In this document: in pieces, positions 32,836 to 43,240 of the stretch | Layout: every line of letters starts with the position of its first letter | Numbering within the stretch: the first letter of the stretch is position 1 | From: Arbacia lixula | Lineage: Eukaryota > Echinodermata > Echinoidea > Arbacioida > Arbaciidae | Assembly: GCA_963669155.1 (NCBI GenBank) | Contig: OZ022596.1 | Coordinates: 1,698,322 to 1,762,321, forward strand | Reading direction: 5' to 3' | DNA: 64,000 bases | The notes under the pieces: generated by a model | The model's database searches: none | The model's input: the letters and a program-made list of their open reading frames with translations, nothing else | Told to the model about the DNA's origin: nothing | Program-made: the position numbers and the translations under genes

Positions 32836-32997
32836 TATCTCGCCAAGTTGACATATAATTTTTTATAAGTCGACTTGGCAAAGCTAAAATATCTCGCCAT
32901 GTTGACATATAACTTTATCTAAGTCAACTTCGCAAGATAACGTTTCTCGCCATGTCGACATATGTCGACATGGCAAGATAGAGTATCTCGCCAAGTC
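32836..32997. repeat. tandem array of small palindromes
   Basis: Three successive units begin TATCTCGCCAAGTTGACATA or close variants, followed by a complementary TAAGTCGACTTGGCAA. The third has a perfect ATGTCGACATATGTCGACAT core. Each unit can fold into its own hairpin. Confidence 0.8.
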
Positions 32998-33661
32998 GTA
33001 CCTAGTACAGTAGTAAATTGCGATAATAATTGTTATCCAAATCGTTCGAGCATGTGGCCGTGGAAGTTGATCGCTACTCGGTCGCCATGCATGCGAGACG
33101 ACGCGGCGCACTGGCTAGCTGACTAGCTGTACGTCGTTTCGAACTTTGGTCCGTGCTATACCATGCTTCGCTACGGACATCAAAGAACGCCTTTCGTTGA
33201 CATGCTTTTAAATTAAGAAATAATTAGAAGTCGAACACTAGTACTTCACGTGGAACTATAGTACAGGCACATGTTTCATCTTCATTCGAGAGCAAGCTCC
33301 GCCGCGGAATTGAAGTCTAGTGGCCACGGGAATCATAGAAATGACATCTGCGAATTCTGATAGACATGATACGGGGGCAGCAATAGCTCATTAATTTTAT
33401 AGCTGCAGTTGCCGCCAGCTAGCTTGCAGCGAGCTGCCGCTAGCTGCAGCGGGCCGGGGATTAAAGCTATAATCCGACCGATTAAGAAGTATGGCAGCGA
33501 GCGGCAGCGGGCACAGGGGGAGCTGCGAGAGTGGATGTGAGTTCTATTGTGCTTTAATTATCGCAGCTAGCTGCCGCTGGCTGACGCTATTATCCCGTCT
33601 TAGAGCGTGCGGGCGTACGCTCGCGGCGTGCACGCTGCCAAAATAATATGGATGTGCTCCC

Positions 33662-34960
33662 TAACATGTGTAATATACTTGCTGTATATGTTCAGGTCCA
33701 TAGGGATTTGTTTTGCCATACTTCGTACACACGGCCTATGGAGTTTGTAGCTGGTGCAGTAGTTCAGAGATTACATCACACATATACATGTACGTACATA
33801 AGGATAGTGTTATAAGCGAAAAGAAGGCTTGCAAGCTAGACCAACTATAGCTTTAATACTAGTAGAAAGTGTATGAAAATATCTGAAGAGGAAATTATTG
33901 CAGTGACGCACGAAACGTTTTAAAATTCCTTGTTGACCATACATTGCAAGACAAACGATTATCACTTGCGATTATATCCACAATGAGTAACATATTTAGC
34001 ATGAGGAAATTATTTTAGCATGAGGAAATTATTTGTTTGAAAAATTCAATTGTAGATTACGTCTTGAGTGTGTAGTTGAGAGATTTACATCATACATATT
34101 GTTACAAGGGCAAAGAAGGTCTGCAAGTTAGACTAACTATAGGTACTTGTAGGTGAAAAGAGAAGAAAGTGCATGAAAATATCTGAGGAGGAAAGCATTT
34201 GATTGGAAAAATAACACACTTTGAGCAACTGTAGTTGAGAGATGGATAGTGTTACAACTTTAGGCAAACAAGGTCTGTAAGCCAGAGAACTACTCTATAC
34301 AGTAAGAAGAGAAAGTTATGACCTTTGAAAGTTTGAATTTTGTGACATTACGTGCAAGGTGCTCTGCCATTATGATGTTGTGTGCTGTATAATTTCACAA
34401 ATTGCTCCTTTTTCTGCTTTTTTTAAAACAAACTTAATTTCAAGGTGGACTATCCCTTAGAAGATTTAGTCAAGCGAATGAACATTGGTTGAGGATTAGG
34501 CTTTGTACTTTGGTTTTAAAAGTTTATATAATTACAAAAGGAAAATAATTTAACTCCATATTTCAAGAGTAATAATGGTACAGATGCATGTACTTACAGA
34601 ACCTATAATCTATGTGGAGTGCTGTTCTGCTACATGTATGAATGTACATTGTATCACCTATCACATAAAATATTACTGCGTGTACAGTGTACAACTACAT
34701 ATACTGAATAAATGACATTATACTGTAGGGTAATACAGGTATTCATACCTTACTAAGCCTTCAGTAGTTAGTTACTAAATTGCCTTCAGCTACACGTACA
34801 TGTACAAGCATTTTTTAGTAACTAACTTGGCTAAATAAATTTCATGAATTGAATCTGGCTCCACACAGTATTTTCTATGGCAAGTATTATGAACTTGTGC
34901 TACATGTAGGTAAATTACACACAAATAATGTATTAAATGACTGACTGATAGAATGACTTA
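33662..34960. repeat. degenerate tandem sequence flanking the 7.16-kb element
   Basis: GAAAATATCTGAAGAGGAAATTATT and AGAAGGCTTGCAAGCTAGAC-type segments recur at about 33800, 34080 and 34240, and the same GAAGAGGAAATTATTTGTTTG segment lies left of the element (26437-26460). The element therefore inserted into an older tandem repeat. 34440-34960 shows nothing further. Confidence 0.55.
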
Positions 34961-35122
34961 CCTTCTCTTCGACTGTATATCCAATTATGTATGGTACAGA
35001 CATGTTCTCTCAGTAGAAGACCACTTACATTGCACAATGTTAGTGTGCTTGAAAGTCAATTGGGCAACAATGCAGCCACATACTTCACATTTGCTACACA
35101 GGTACATGTATGTAGCACTCAC

Positions 35123-35217
35123 TTGTACAGGATTGTTAAGTGCGAGCTTTTCTCAGCAGACGTCTTTTCTCTGCCCAGCTTACTCTTCACACCTGCTCCC
35201 TGGACTTTGAACTTGCA
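35123..35217 (-). CDS. candidate internal exon, gene not recognised
   Basis: On the minus strand an open 95-nt segment reads CKFKVQGAGVKSKLGREKTS then AEKSSHLTILY, preceded by AATGAAG and followed by a strong GTGAGT donor. The neighbouring tandem array repeats degenerate versions of its 5' edge, as seen at the real exons of the p190 gene. The product is not recognised, the acceptor tract is weak and no partner exon in matching phase was found, so this may be chance. Confidence 0.3.
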
Positions 35218-35224
35218 CTTCATT

Positions 35225-35895
35225 CAGGGTGTGTCTTCACGATCAGGCTGACTTGGGAAATATCACGATCAAACTGACTCGGGAAAATCATCCTCCACGA
35301 TGAGGCTGATTTGGGAAATATCACGATCAAACTGACTCAGGAAAATTACCCAAGGTTGTGGGGTTTGAACTAGTATGAAAGTGTCTTCACGATCAGGCTG
35401 AAGTTGGGAAATCTCACGATCAGACTTCCTCAGGGAAATGGCCCGAAGTTGTGGATTTGGAACTTGTACTACAGTGTACATTAAGAGTGTGTCTTCACAA
35501 TTAGGCTGAGTGGGAAAATATCACTATCAAACTGACTCAGGAAAATGACCCGAGGTTGTGGATTTTAAACTTTTACTAATTACTGTATAGGGGGGTGTCT
35601 TCACGACAAGGCCTCAAGTTGGGAAATATCACGATCACACTAAATCAGGAAAATTACAAGAGGTTGTGGATTTTTGAATTGCGCTACACTGTACATTATG
35701 GGTGTGTCTTCACGATCAGACTGAGATTGGGAAATGTCGCAATTTTACTTATTAAGAAAATCACCCAAGGTTGTATACTCTTGATTAAAAACGTACAGTA
35801 CATAAGGTGGGTCTCCATGAGACTGAACTTGCAAAATATCACGATTAGACTAATTCAGGAAAACTACCTGAAGCTGTGACCTCTGAACATGCAAT
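35225..35895. repeat. tandem array of about 107-bp units
   Basis: GTGTCTTCACGATCAGGCTGA recurs at about 35231, 35383, 35489, 35597 and 35704, with GGGAAATATCACGATCAAAC and GGTTGTGGATTTTGAACTTG in each unit. It starts directly upstream of the candidate exon at 35123-35217. Confidence 0.85.
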
Positions 35896-36654
35896 GTGCA
35901 TGGAAGGTGTGTCCAAAGCACTAATAAGTTTTCTTCAGTTCCCCTTCTCTTTCCTTTTGAAAAATATTTAACTCTGGTTTCCTTCCTCTCCTACAATCTA
36001 GCCCGCTAAAAGATAAGGTTGTGTAAATGTAAACAAATATATTCCATTTCATGACAAAAAAAAAGAAAAAAAAAAAGGGGCAAATTATTTAAATTTCCTC
36101 TTTGGGGTACTATAACACATTGTGGGCGATTTCCTCCATGCAATTTGAAGGAACTCTGAAAACACATACCTATCCGCACCGTTTTGTTCTGTTTTCTAAA
36201 AAAAAAAATTGGACTTACATAATGTACGTTCATGTATGTTATCCTACATGTACATGTAGTCATGTACTTCTAGATGTAATGACCTTTTTTGTTTGTTTAA
36301 TGTCTGCATAGAGGTTCACGTACCTGTGTTACTGTGTACAGTGGTGTATATCGAAATGAACTTTTTTCAAATTTCAATTTATCTTTCATTTTGATCAAAT
36401 ACTGAACAATTACTATGTGAATCTTGACAACCTTGAAAACAGCATCTGGCTGAACACGGTACTCCCACATGGGTTGGAAATGAATAAATAAAAATGAAAA
36501 TAAATAAGGAATACTGGTACGCATTCTCTTACGCTTATTACTCATACCTTCAAGGTTATGGCATAAAATGAACGTTAAAAAATAATTTTATAGTCCACTC
36601 TCCGAGCCATTAATATTTCAACCCCACACCAGGGAGGTGTTCGTGCATGTGCTT

Positions 36655-37018
36655 CATTAGGCCCGTTCACACACAAGGGAAAAAGTGCGATTTAAAAATC
36701 GATTTTCTAATCGCGATCAGAATTTCGAAATTTTTTCCAGTGTGGACAGATCCAACTCGCACTATTAGTGCGATTTTTCAGAATAATCGCGATTATTTTG
36801 CCAAGCGTCTCTTTGAATCGCGCGCGCGCGAAACTCTATTGGGACAGCGGGGTCAGTCTTCGGTCATGCAAGTTTCGCGTATGCGCAATTTGGCCACTGA
36901 TCGTTCTTTCCTTTCTGGGAAGTGCGATATTTCCCTGTGTATGAACGGTCGAAAAAAAAATCGAAATTTGGATCGCGATTGTAATTTCGATTTCCGGTGT
37001 GTGTGAACGGGCCTAATG
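36655..37018. mobile_element. 364-bp element with 20-bp perfect terminal inverted repeats
   Basis: CATTAGGCCCGTTCACACAC at the left is exactly complementary to GTGTGTGAACGGGCCTAATG at the right. The interior is loaded with AATCGCGAT and GCGATTTTT motifs in both orientations. Non-coding. Confidence 0.88.
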
Positions 37019-37400
37019 TTACAGTGCAAGCACGCAGATCCATTTTTTAATGACTGGAACATTCTGGTTCCATTGTCTCACATTTACACCAACATGAGGT
37101 CACATACATGTACATGTAGACATGAGAGTGGTGATCACAAACTCGAGAAAACGCACAAAAATACTGACATTGTACAATTCACAGCATGTCAGGGCTGTTG
37201 GGACTATTTAAATCCAAAGTCAGTTTCCACATCTAATGATGTGAGAGAAGTTCTGATACGGTATTTTCTTCCATTTTCCATGGTATTTAATCATTTTTGA
37301 CATGCGAAAGGGGTACACTGCAAGTACATACTGACTGTACACATAACATGTACAACTGTACCTTTGATGTCAAGGGCAAACATGTAGAAGGATGGCTTAA

Positions 37401-37599
37401 TACTGTATACGCCATATATTTTTGAGTTTTTTATTTTCGCAAATTTCATGTGCTATTTGTGAATTTAACATCACGCAAAAACATGAATACGACATACACG
37501 AGCACATGTACTAATAGTACTAGTACTCCACGATCGCGAATATAACCACTACCGAAATTGCTGAGAAATCCTGACTTGCAAAATATGGTGTATACAGTA
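37401..37599. mobile_element. MITE-like element, TACTGTATACGCC family
   Basis: TACTGTATACGCCATATATT at the left and AAAATATGGTGTATACAGTA at the right; interior GTACTAGTACTCCACGATCG. Non-coding. Confidence 0.85.
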
Positions 37600-38020
37600 T
37601 TTCACATACTCAGCATAACCAGGGGTTGTGCACAAGAGAACCAGGATGTGCAAATTCAATGGCTGTACGTAAGTACCCAGTGGACCACTGGGCCTTGATT
37701 TTATACAACTTTGGATAATAGAAAACCACTTCATGTACTTGGCTACACATTGTACATGTGGCTCTTGAATAATCACATCCTGTTGCTCATAAAATGTACT
37801 GGACATACAGGCCCTGTGATTGTGGAACGGCGTCACACTTTTCACTTTGATACAGTGACGTGTACATAATCACAAGAAAAGTGTTACATTTAATACTCAT
37901 GATGTCAAATTTAAAACCAAGAGTATAAAATATAAGCACTACAAGTGCAGTTAAAAATAAACATGTACATACTGTATTCACAATACACACATAATAGAGA
38001 TTGAGGAGTGTTAAATATAA

Positions 38021-38476
38021 CCCCGTTCATATACACCGTCTATCCGCGAAAAAGGCGCAACATTTGCGGCAATTTTGCCGATGCGTTACCGATAGCTGCG
38101 TATATGAACGGAAATCGCTCAAATAATGCGGTATTTGCTTCCTCCTTTTTTGCGCTTATTTTGCGGCTTTTTCGCGGATCGAGACCTAGTAATAATACCG
38201 CAATATTGCGGTAAGCGAATCTTATAAACGCCGTCCGCAAAATAGGCGTAAATGTTGCGCCTTTAGCATCGCGCTCTGGCCTGTTGGTCGCTAATCCTAC
38301 CGCTCGTATGGCTAAGCGGAGCATGTCACCATTGGTTTGGAGAGAGTACAGCTGTCCAAAACACCGCAACATTACGGCTTTTGGGGGTGTATATGAACGG
38401 TGCTTTTGCGGCTCGCTGGAAACTTGCTTACCGATGTGCATCGGTAATAATAGCGGTATATGGTATATGAACGGGG
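38021..38476. mobile_element. CCCCGTTCATATA element, copy 1
   Basis: It starts CCCCGTTCATATACACCG and ends TATATGAACGGGG. The interior contains GCGAAAAAGGCGCAACATTT, ACCGCAATATTGCGG and GCATGTCACCATTGGTTTGG. A 133-codon ORF on the minus strand is shared with copy 2 but resembles no protein. Copies: 38871-39332 (very similar), 43657-44238 and 60440-61078 (diverged). Confidence 0.85.
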
Positions 38477-38617
38477 CTTATGTCTACCTCTCTCTCTCTC
38501 CTTCTCGTTCTTCCCCTTCTCTCCCCCCATTCCCATTCTCCCTCATGTATTCTTCCACAAGCACACACACAACTCTCTTTGACTCTCCCCCCCCCCCTCC
38601 CTTCTGCCTATCTTTCT

Positions 38618-38674
<57 letters not shown>

Positions 38675-38870
38675 GTACTCTCTCTCTCTCTCTCATGTAC
38701 TCTCACTATACTCTCTCCCCCTCTCTCCTTATTTATTTCTTCTCTCTCACACTCTCTCTTTATATCTTCTCTCTCTTTATCTCATCTACCCCTCTTTTTA
38801 TCCCACCTCCCTCTCCCTCTTACTCTTTATCCCCCCCCCCTTCTCCCTCCCTCTCTATCTCTCTCTTTAA
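38477..38870. repeat. CT-rich simple repeat between two element copies
   Basis: (CT)n, CCCTCTCTCC and related pyrimidine-rich sequence with GTACT interruptions. Translations give poly-S/L peptides only. Confidence 0.95.
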
Positions 38871-39332
38871 CCCCGTTCATATACACCGCCTATCCGCGAA
38901 AAAGGCGCAACATTTGCGGCAATTTTGCCGATGCATTACCGATAGCTGCGTATATGAACGGGAATCGCTCAAATAATGCGGTATTTGCTTCCTCCTTTTT
39001 TGCGCTTATTTTGCGGCTTTTTCGCGGATCGAGACCTAGTAATAATACCGCAATATTGCGGTAAGCGAATCTTATAAACTGCGTCCGCAAAATAGGCGTA
39101 AATGTTGCGCCTTTAGCATCACGCTCTGGCCTGTTGGTCGCTAATCCTACCGCTCGTATGGCTGAGCGGAGCATGTCACCATTGGTTTGGAGAGAGTCCA
39201 GCTGTCCAAAACACCGCAACATTACGGCTTTTGGGGGTGTATATGAACGGTGCTTTTGAGGCTCGCTGGAAACTTGCTTACCGATGTGCATCGGTAATAA
39301 TAGCGGTATATGGTACATGTATATGAACGGGG
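38871..39332. mobile_element. CCCCGTTCATATA element, copy 2
   Basis: Direct repeat of 38021-38476 with only scattered differences (for example AAACTGCG for AAACGCCG) and a short ACATGT insertion near the right end. Same left flank TAA and right flank CTTAT as copy 1. Confidence 0.85.
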
Positions 39333-39599
39333 CTTATCTCTCTCTCTCCCTCTCTCCCCCTCCCTCTCTCTCTCTTTCACCCAACCCAGAAACAAAACCA
39401 CTGGCAAACCCCTGGATCCCTCTGGATCAACAAAGCCCGCATGGTTCCACCCCTCGCCCTCGCCCCCCTTCCCTCGATATGTCCCTCAAACGATGCGCAT
39501 CCATTATCAATGTGGTATATTAATTGTCTCTGATCACCAGATGACTAATAATCCTGCCATGTGCTGCTGTCACTGTAGCCTTGCCCTCAGGCTATCCTG

Positions 39600-40540
39600 C
39601 ATTTTTATTGCAAAAAAATCAATGTGCAGGTCTGGTTGGATAAGACTAATCATTCCCTATTTCTTCTCACGTTGGACAAGAATGAAACGGAGACTAGAAT
39701 GAGTATTTGAAGTTTGGATTCAACATGTCCAACAACCTACAATCCAAGCTGTTGGACATACAATTCCATGAATACATGTGGGTCTGGCTGTAGAAGACTA
39801 ATCACTCTCTATTTCTTCTCTGACTGTGCATGCTGGACAGGAAGGAGAGGGAATGTAGTCTTGTGATTTCTAGACTTGAATGAGTATTTGTAAGTTTGCA
39901 TTCAAAATCTCTGGTCTGGTTGGAGAATACTATCATTCTCTTTTTCTTCTCTGACTGGGCATGCTGGATAAGAACATAAGGGGAAGTAGTCTTGTTACAA
40001 GACTTGAATGAGCACTCTCGGTCTGGATTTAAAATGTCCTAATCCACACAATCCAACAAACAGGTCTAGTTGGTACTAATGATTCCCTATTTCTTTGACA
40101 CTTCACCAGATAGACGGGAAGAAGAGAACCATAGTCTTCTCATTACTAGCCCCGAATGAGAATTTGAAGTTTCGATTCAAAACGTCCAACAACCTACAAT
40201 CCAAGCTCTTCCATTCCTAATCCATACAATCCAATAAACAGGTCTAATTGGTAAAGACTAATCATTTCCCATTTCTGTTCAACTCTTTCAGATAGACAGG
40301 GGGGGGGGGGGACCATAGTCTTGGAATTACTAGCCCTGAATGAGAATTTGAAGTTTGGATTCAAAATGGTCAACAACCTTGAATCTACATGTAGGCTGTT
40401 AGACATTTCTAAGCCATAAAATTGAACAAAGAAGTCTGCCAGCAAAAGACTAATTTATTCTCTGACTTCGCCTGATGGACAGGATATAAAGAGAATTAGT
40501 CTTGTCATTTCTAGACTCCAATGAGTACTAGTAGTTTGAG
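39600..40540. repeat. degenerate tandem array, about 150-190-bp units
   Basis: Four to five units with GTCTGGTTGGA..AGACTAATCAT, CCCTATTTCTTCTC, GGACAAGAA, ATGAGTATTTGAAGTTTGGATTC and TCCAACAACCTACAATCC. Related single units occur near 24190, 50900, 55500 and 59350. Non-coding. Confidence 0.75.
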
Positions 40541-40953
40541 ATAAAAAAAAATGAACAAAACTAAAGCCTGAATGGCAGGCTATCATCAAAAGGGAAATCA
40601 TACACTGTTTCTAAATGTAGATGACGCAGCCTGTTTTTCAGAGAAAAGAGGTGCATAGAGAGGTATCCTCCGTATACAGTGAAGGGTGTAACACATGTCT
40701 TGAGCTACAGTACAAATGTATCATGACGATGGGCTACCAAGTACTGTATGAATAGATCACTCTGCAGTAGGGGATAAAAACACCTCTAACTCCAGCTTCT
40801 TTTCAAGCCTAACATTACAATAAATGTAAAAAGCAGGTGCTGTTAATCATATGCTAGATGTGAAAAAAAAAATTGACAGGGGATTCAAAGTGATGTTTAA
40901 ATCAAAGATTTGGAAGACCCATTCAAAACCTGTATTGAAAATCCAGCAATCAA

Positions 40954-41092
40954 AATGATTCTGATTCTGTTCGTCGTCAGTTTCCAGTTCTCATACTGTC
41001 AGGGAAGTCAATTCAATTTTTCTGACCTGCAGAAGGGCTACACATACGCTGCCTTTAAGAAATCGTTGGAGTTAGATCTTTTGCTCCATTAG
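40954..41092 (+). CDS. possible small secreted-peptide ORF, unrecognised
   Basis: An ATG at 40954 opens 45 codons with a hydrophobic N-terminus, MILILFVVSFQFSYCQG, that looks like a signal peptide with cleavage near CQG, followed by SQFNFSDLQKGYTYAAFKKS. The same frame is open upstream to 40910. No homologue recognised; short ORFs with such composition arise by chance. Confidence 0.15.
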
Positions 41093-41164
41093 CAATTGCT
41101 AAGTGCTTGAAGCAATTGCTACAGTCGCCAGCAATTGTCACTTTTCACGCACATGTCCCAATGC

Positions 41165-41262
41165 TGGAGTGGGTGGGAGGGGGGAGGGGGAGGGCGAGGG
41201 GGAGGGGGAGAGGGAGGGGAAGGGGAGGGGAGGGGGAGGGGAGGGGGAGGGGGGAGGGGGAT
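41165..41262 (+). repeat. GGGGA-rich tract
   Basis: About 100 bases of (GGGGA)n / (GGGGAG)n with at least ten runs of four or more G residues, so quadruplex formation on the plus strand is possible. Confidence 0.9.
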
Positions 41263-41361
41263 ACTATGATACATGTACATGCACACAAGTAACTCAAGAT
41301 GCATACAGTGCAAGACAGGCCATTGCAGGGCAAGGATTACAAATTAATCTCACTCTGTTTT

Positions 41362-41466
41362 GGAAAGGTCCAATTTAATTTTGGTGGATCATTCATCAAG
41401 CTCCTACTTAAAGAGTACCAGCAGTCAGTGGCTGATGCCAACCTGTTTCGCTGGTCTACAAAGTGA
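41362..41466 (+). CDS. candidate terminal exon, gene not recognised
   Basis: After CTCTGTTTTGGAAAG (possible acceptor) the plus strand reads VQFNFGGSFIKLLLKEYQQS then VADANLFRWSTK and a TGA. The composition is protein-like, but I cannot name the family or find a partner exon. Confidence 0.2.
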   Translation, partial: GKVQFNFGGSFIKLLLKEYQQSVADANLFRWSTK

Positions 41467-41836
41467 CACATACAATGTACAGATATATGCTCGCACTTAT
41501 AAGCGAAATGTGGAGTCCATACTTAATGCAACCACATTTGTGCCATTAGCCTTCTTGATTGAAAACAAAATGATTCAGCATCGATTAATCACATTTGTAA
41601 TCATATTGCCTTGTTACATTATTTTACAAAACATGTTAGAATTAATATTTCAGTATTACAAAATTAATCAAAATGATCAAAAATGCAATGCACAATGATT
41701 TTTAGAGTGACATTAATTGCCTTCACATGTTTGTCATGTCAAAGAATCCACATCTTTAGCAAGCGATGTTGACATTTTATGGTTTGCGGCTTTAACCTTG
41801 CTAAAGTAGCTTCTGAATCTAACACTGTAATAACTC

Positions 41837-42729
41837 TTTAAAGAGAATATACTGTACTGGGAAGACAAAAAGCCTTTAAAAGGGTGATCATGAGCAATCT
41901 TCATACCAATGGTCTTAAATTCATGTATTGTCTATCTCAGTAACTTGCTGAAAGTTATTTGCCCTCAAATAATCCACATTTGGAGTAATTAGTGATTAAA
42001 GACAGCCAGTCCCTTTTTCAGATCACCACAAAACCATCGAAACATTGGCAAAACATATAGAGAAGTGTTAGCAAGCTCTATATTCACAATTTGAAACTGA
42101 TACGTAGTGTAAAATTCAAATAATGCACGTAAACAATGTCTGATTAATAGTCTTTACCTCAGGCTCTTCGCAGTTCGTGTTGAAATATCTGCTTTATTGA
42201 TTAATCTGTTTATTAAATTATAAAACGCATTATGAAAAGAATTGTTCTGTGGAAGGTATCATCTCCAAAGTTTGGTAGTTACTCATAAAATTAGAATTTC
42301 ACACGCGCATAATAACCACATAGATACTGTAACAAAGACTAATACTTTTTTCGTAGTACGGAAAAAGTCGGTTTGAAATTTAACGGCTGAAATTTTTTAC
42401 ATATACAGAAAGCTTCAACATGCTATATTCTTAGAAATGGTCTTGAATCACACCTTCTTCAATTTACGATCGTGATAGACGATTTCAAATTTTAAGCTTG
42501 CAAAAGGGACGGACAATCTTTAAATGACAATTATTTAAAATGTTCGGGCCGGACACAATGAGGCTTTGTGATTGAATCACTAATTACTCCAAATTTTGAT
42601 CATTTGGTGGCAAATAACTTTCAGCAAGTTTCTAACATGGACAATACATGTACATAGTATGCATTCTAGACCATTGGCAAGAAGATTGCTCGTGATCAGC
42701 TTTTTGAAGGCTTTTTGCCTTCCCAATAA
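41837..42729. mobile_element. TTTAAAGGG foldback copy interrupted by a TTAA element
   Basis: The left half (41837-41999) and right half (42520-42729) are the arms seen at 3236-3606, split by the 528-bp element 41996-42523. Nearly identical segments CTTGCTA..GCTTC.GAATCTA...CAGTAATAACTCTTTAA flank the whole structure (41797-41841 and 42730-42771), so the host region was also duplicated. Confidence 0.8.
41996..42523. mobile_element. 528-bp TTAA-flanked element, copy 1 (nested)
   Basis: TTAAAGACAGCCAGTCCCTT at the left and GGGACGGACAATCTTTAA at the right are imperfect inverted repeats with TTAA at each outer edge. Contains CCACAAAACCATCGAAACAT and CACGATCG-like motifs. It sits inside a foldback element. 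An equal-length inverted copy lies at 47475-48002. Confidence 0.85.
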
Positions 42730-43053
42730 CCTTGCTACGCTTCCGAATCTACCTCAGTAATAACTCTTTAAGAGTGATTCAGTGGGACTTCACATTGAAA
42801 ATTAGTCATTGGATGCAGACAATAAATGGGCAGCTTAACTCATCTGACAGGCCTAGCTCATCAATTCATTTCATCTTTTTATTGGTGATTACATACTGAA
42901 ATATAAATGGCTACATTCATGAACACATGTATCTGATAGAGTCAGACATGGTCTGAAGTAGGATAAGTCACTGTCTAGTCTCTCTGTAATTGATTACATT
43001 TCAAAATATAACTCGTACAAGAACTATTGAAACAAGGTACATGTACATAGTAT

Positions 43054-43240
43054 GTACACTCAAACCTGTCTTAGCGGCCACCTGTCTACAGTGTAGCCAA
43101 CCTGTCTATAGTGGCCACTAAAATGATTCCCCCGCAGAGAAATCATGTGTTAAAGAACCTGTCTATAGCAGCCACCTGTCTTTAAAGGCCACCATTTTTG
43201 TTTCCCTTGGGTGGCCACTATAGACAGGTTTCACTGTACA
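43054..43240. mobile_element. GTCTATAGTGGCCAC inverted-repeat element, copy 1
   Basis: TACACTCAAACCTGTCTTAG at the left mirrors ATAGACAGGTTTCACTGTA at the right. The interior has AAAATGATTCCCCC and GTGTTAAAGAACCTGTCTAT. Non-coding. Other copies: 44018-44172 and 46952-47117. Confidence 0.8.

Larger units (their letters stand above)
26499..33661. mobile_element. 7.16-kb element with 40-bp perfect terminal inverted repeats and TAA target duplication
   Basis: The first 40 bases (26499-26538: GGGAGCACATCCATATTATT, then TTGGCAGCGTGCACGCCGCG) are the exact reverse complement of the last 40 (33622-33661), and partial complementarity continues inward. TAA flanks both outer ends (26496-26498 and 33662-33664), consistent with a 3-bp target duplication. 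Termini beginning GGG and a TAA duplication fit the PIF/Harbinger superfamily. Both subterminal regions are rich in GCAGC/GCTGC motifs. I recognise no transposase or Myb-like ORF inside, so it looks like a long non-autonomous element swollen by later insertions (for example 30438-32208). Confidence 0.8.

Noticed and set aside
34964..35020. A further exon ending VEEK before GTAAGT on the minus strand
   Set aside because: It would leave an intron of only about 60-110 bases to the candidate exon at 35123 and the phase does not match.
38040..39318. Minus-strand ORFs of 133 and 142 codons shared by two loci
   Set aside because: Conserved only because the two loci are copies of the same repeat; composition and motifs do not resemble a protein and diverged copies break the frame.
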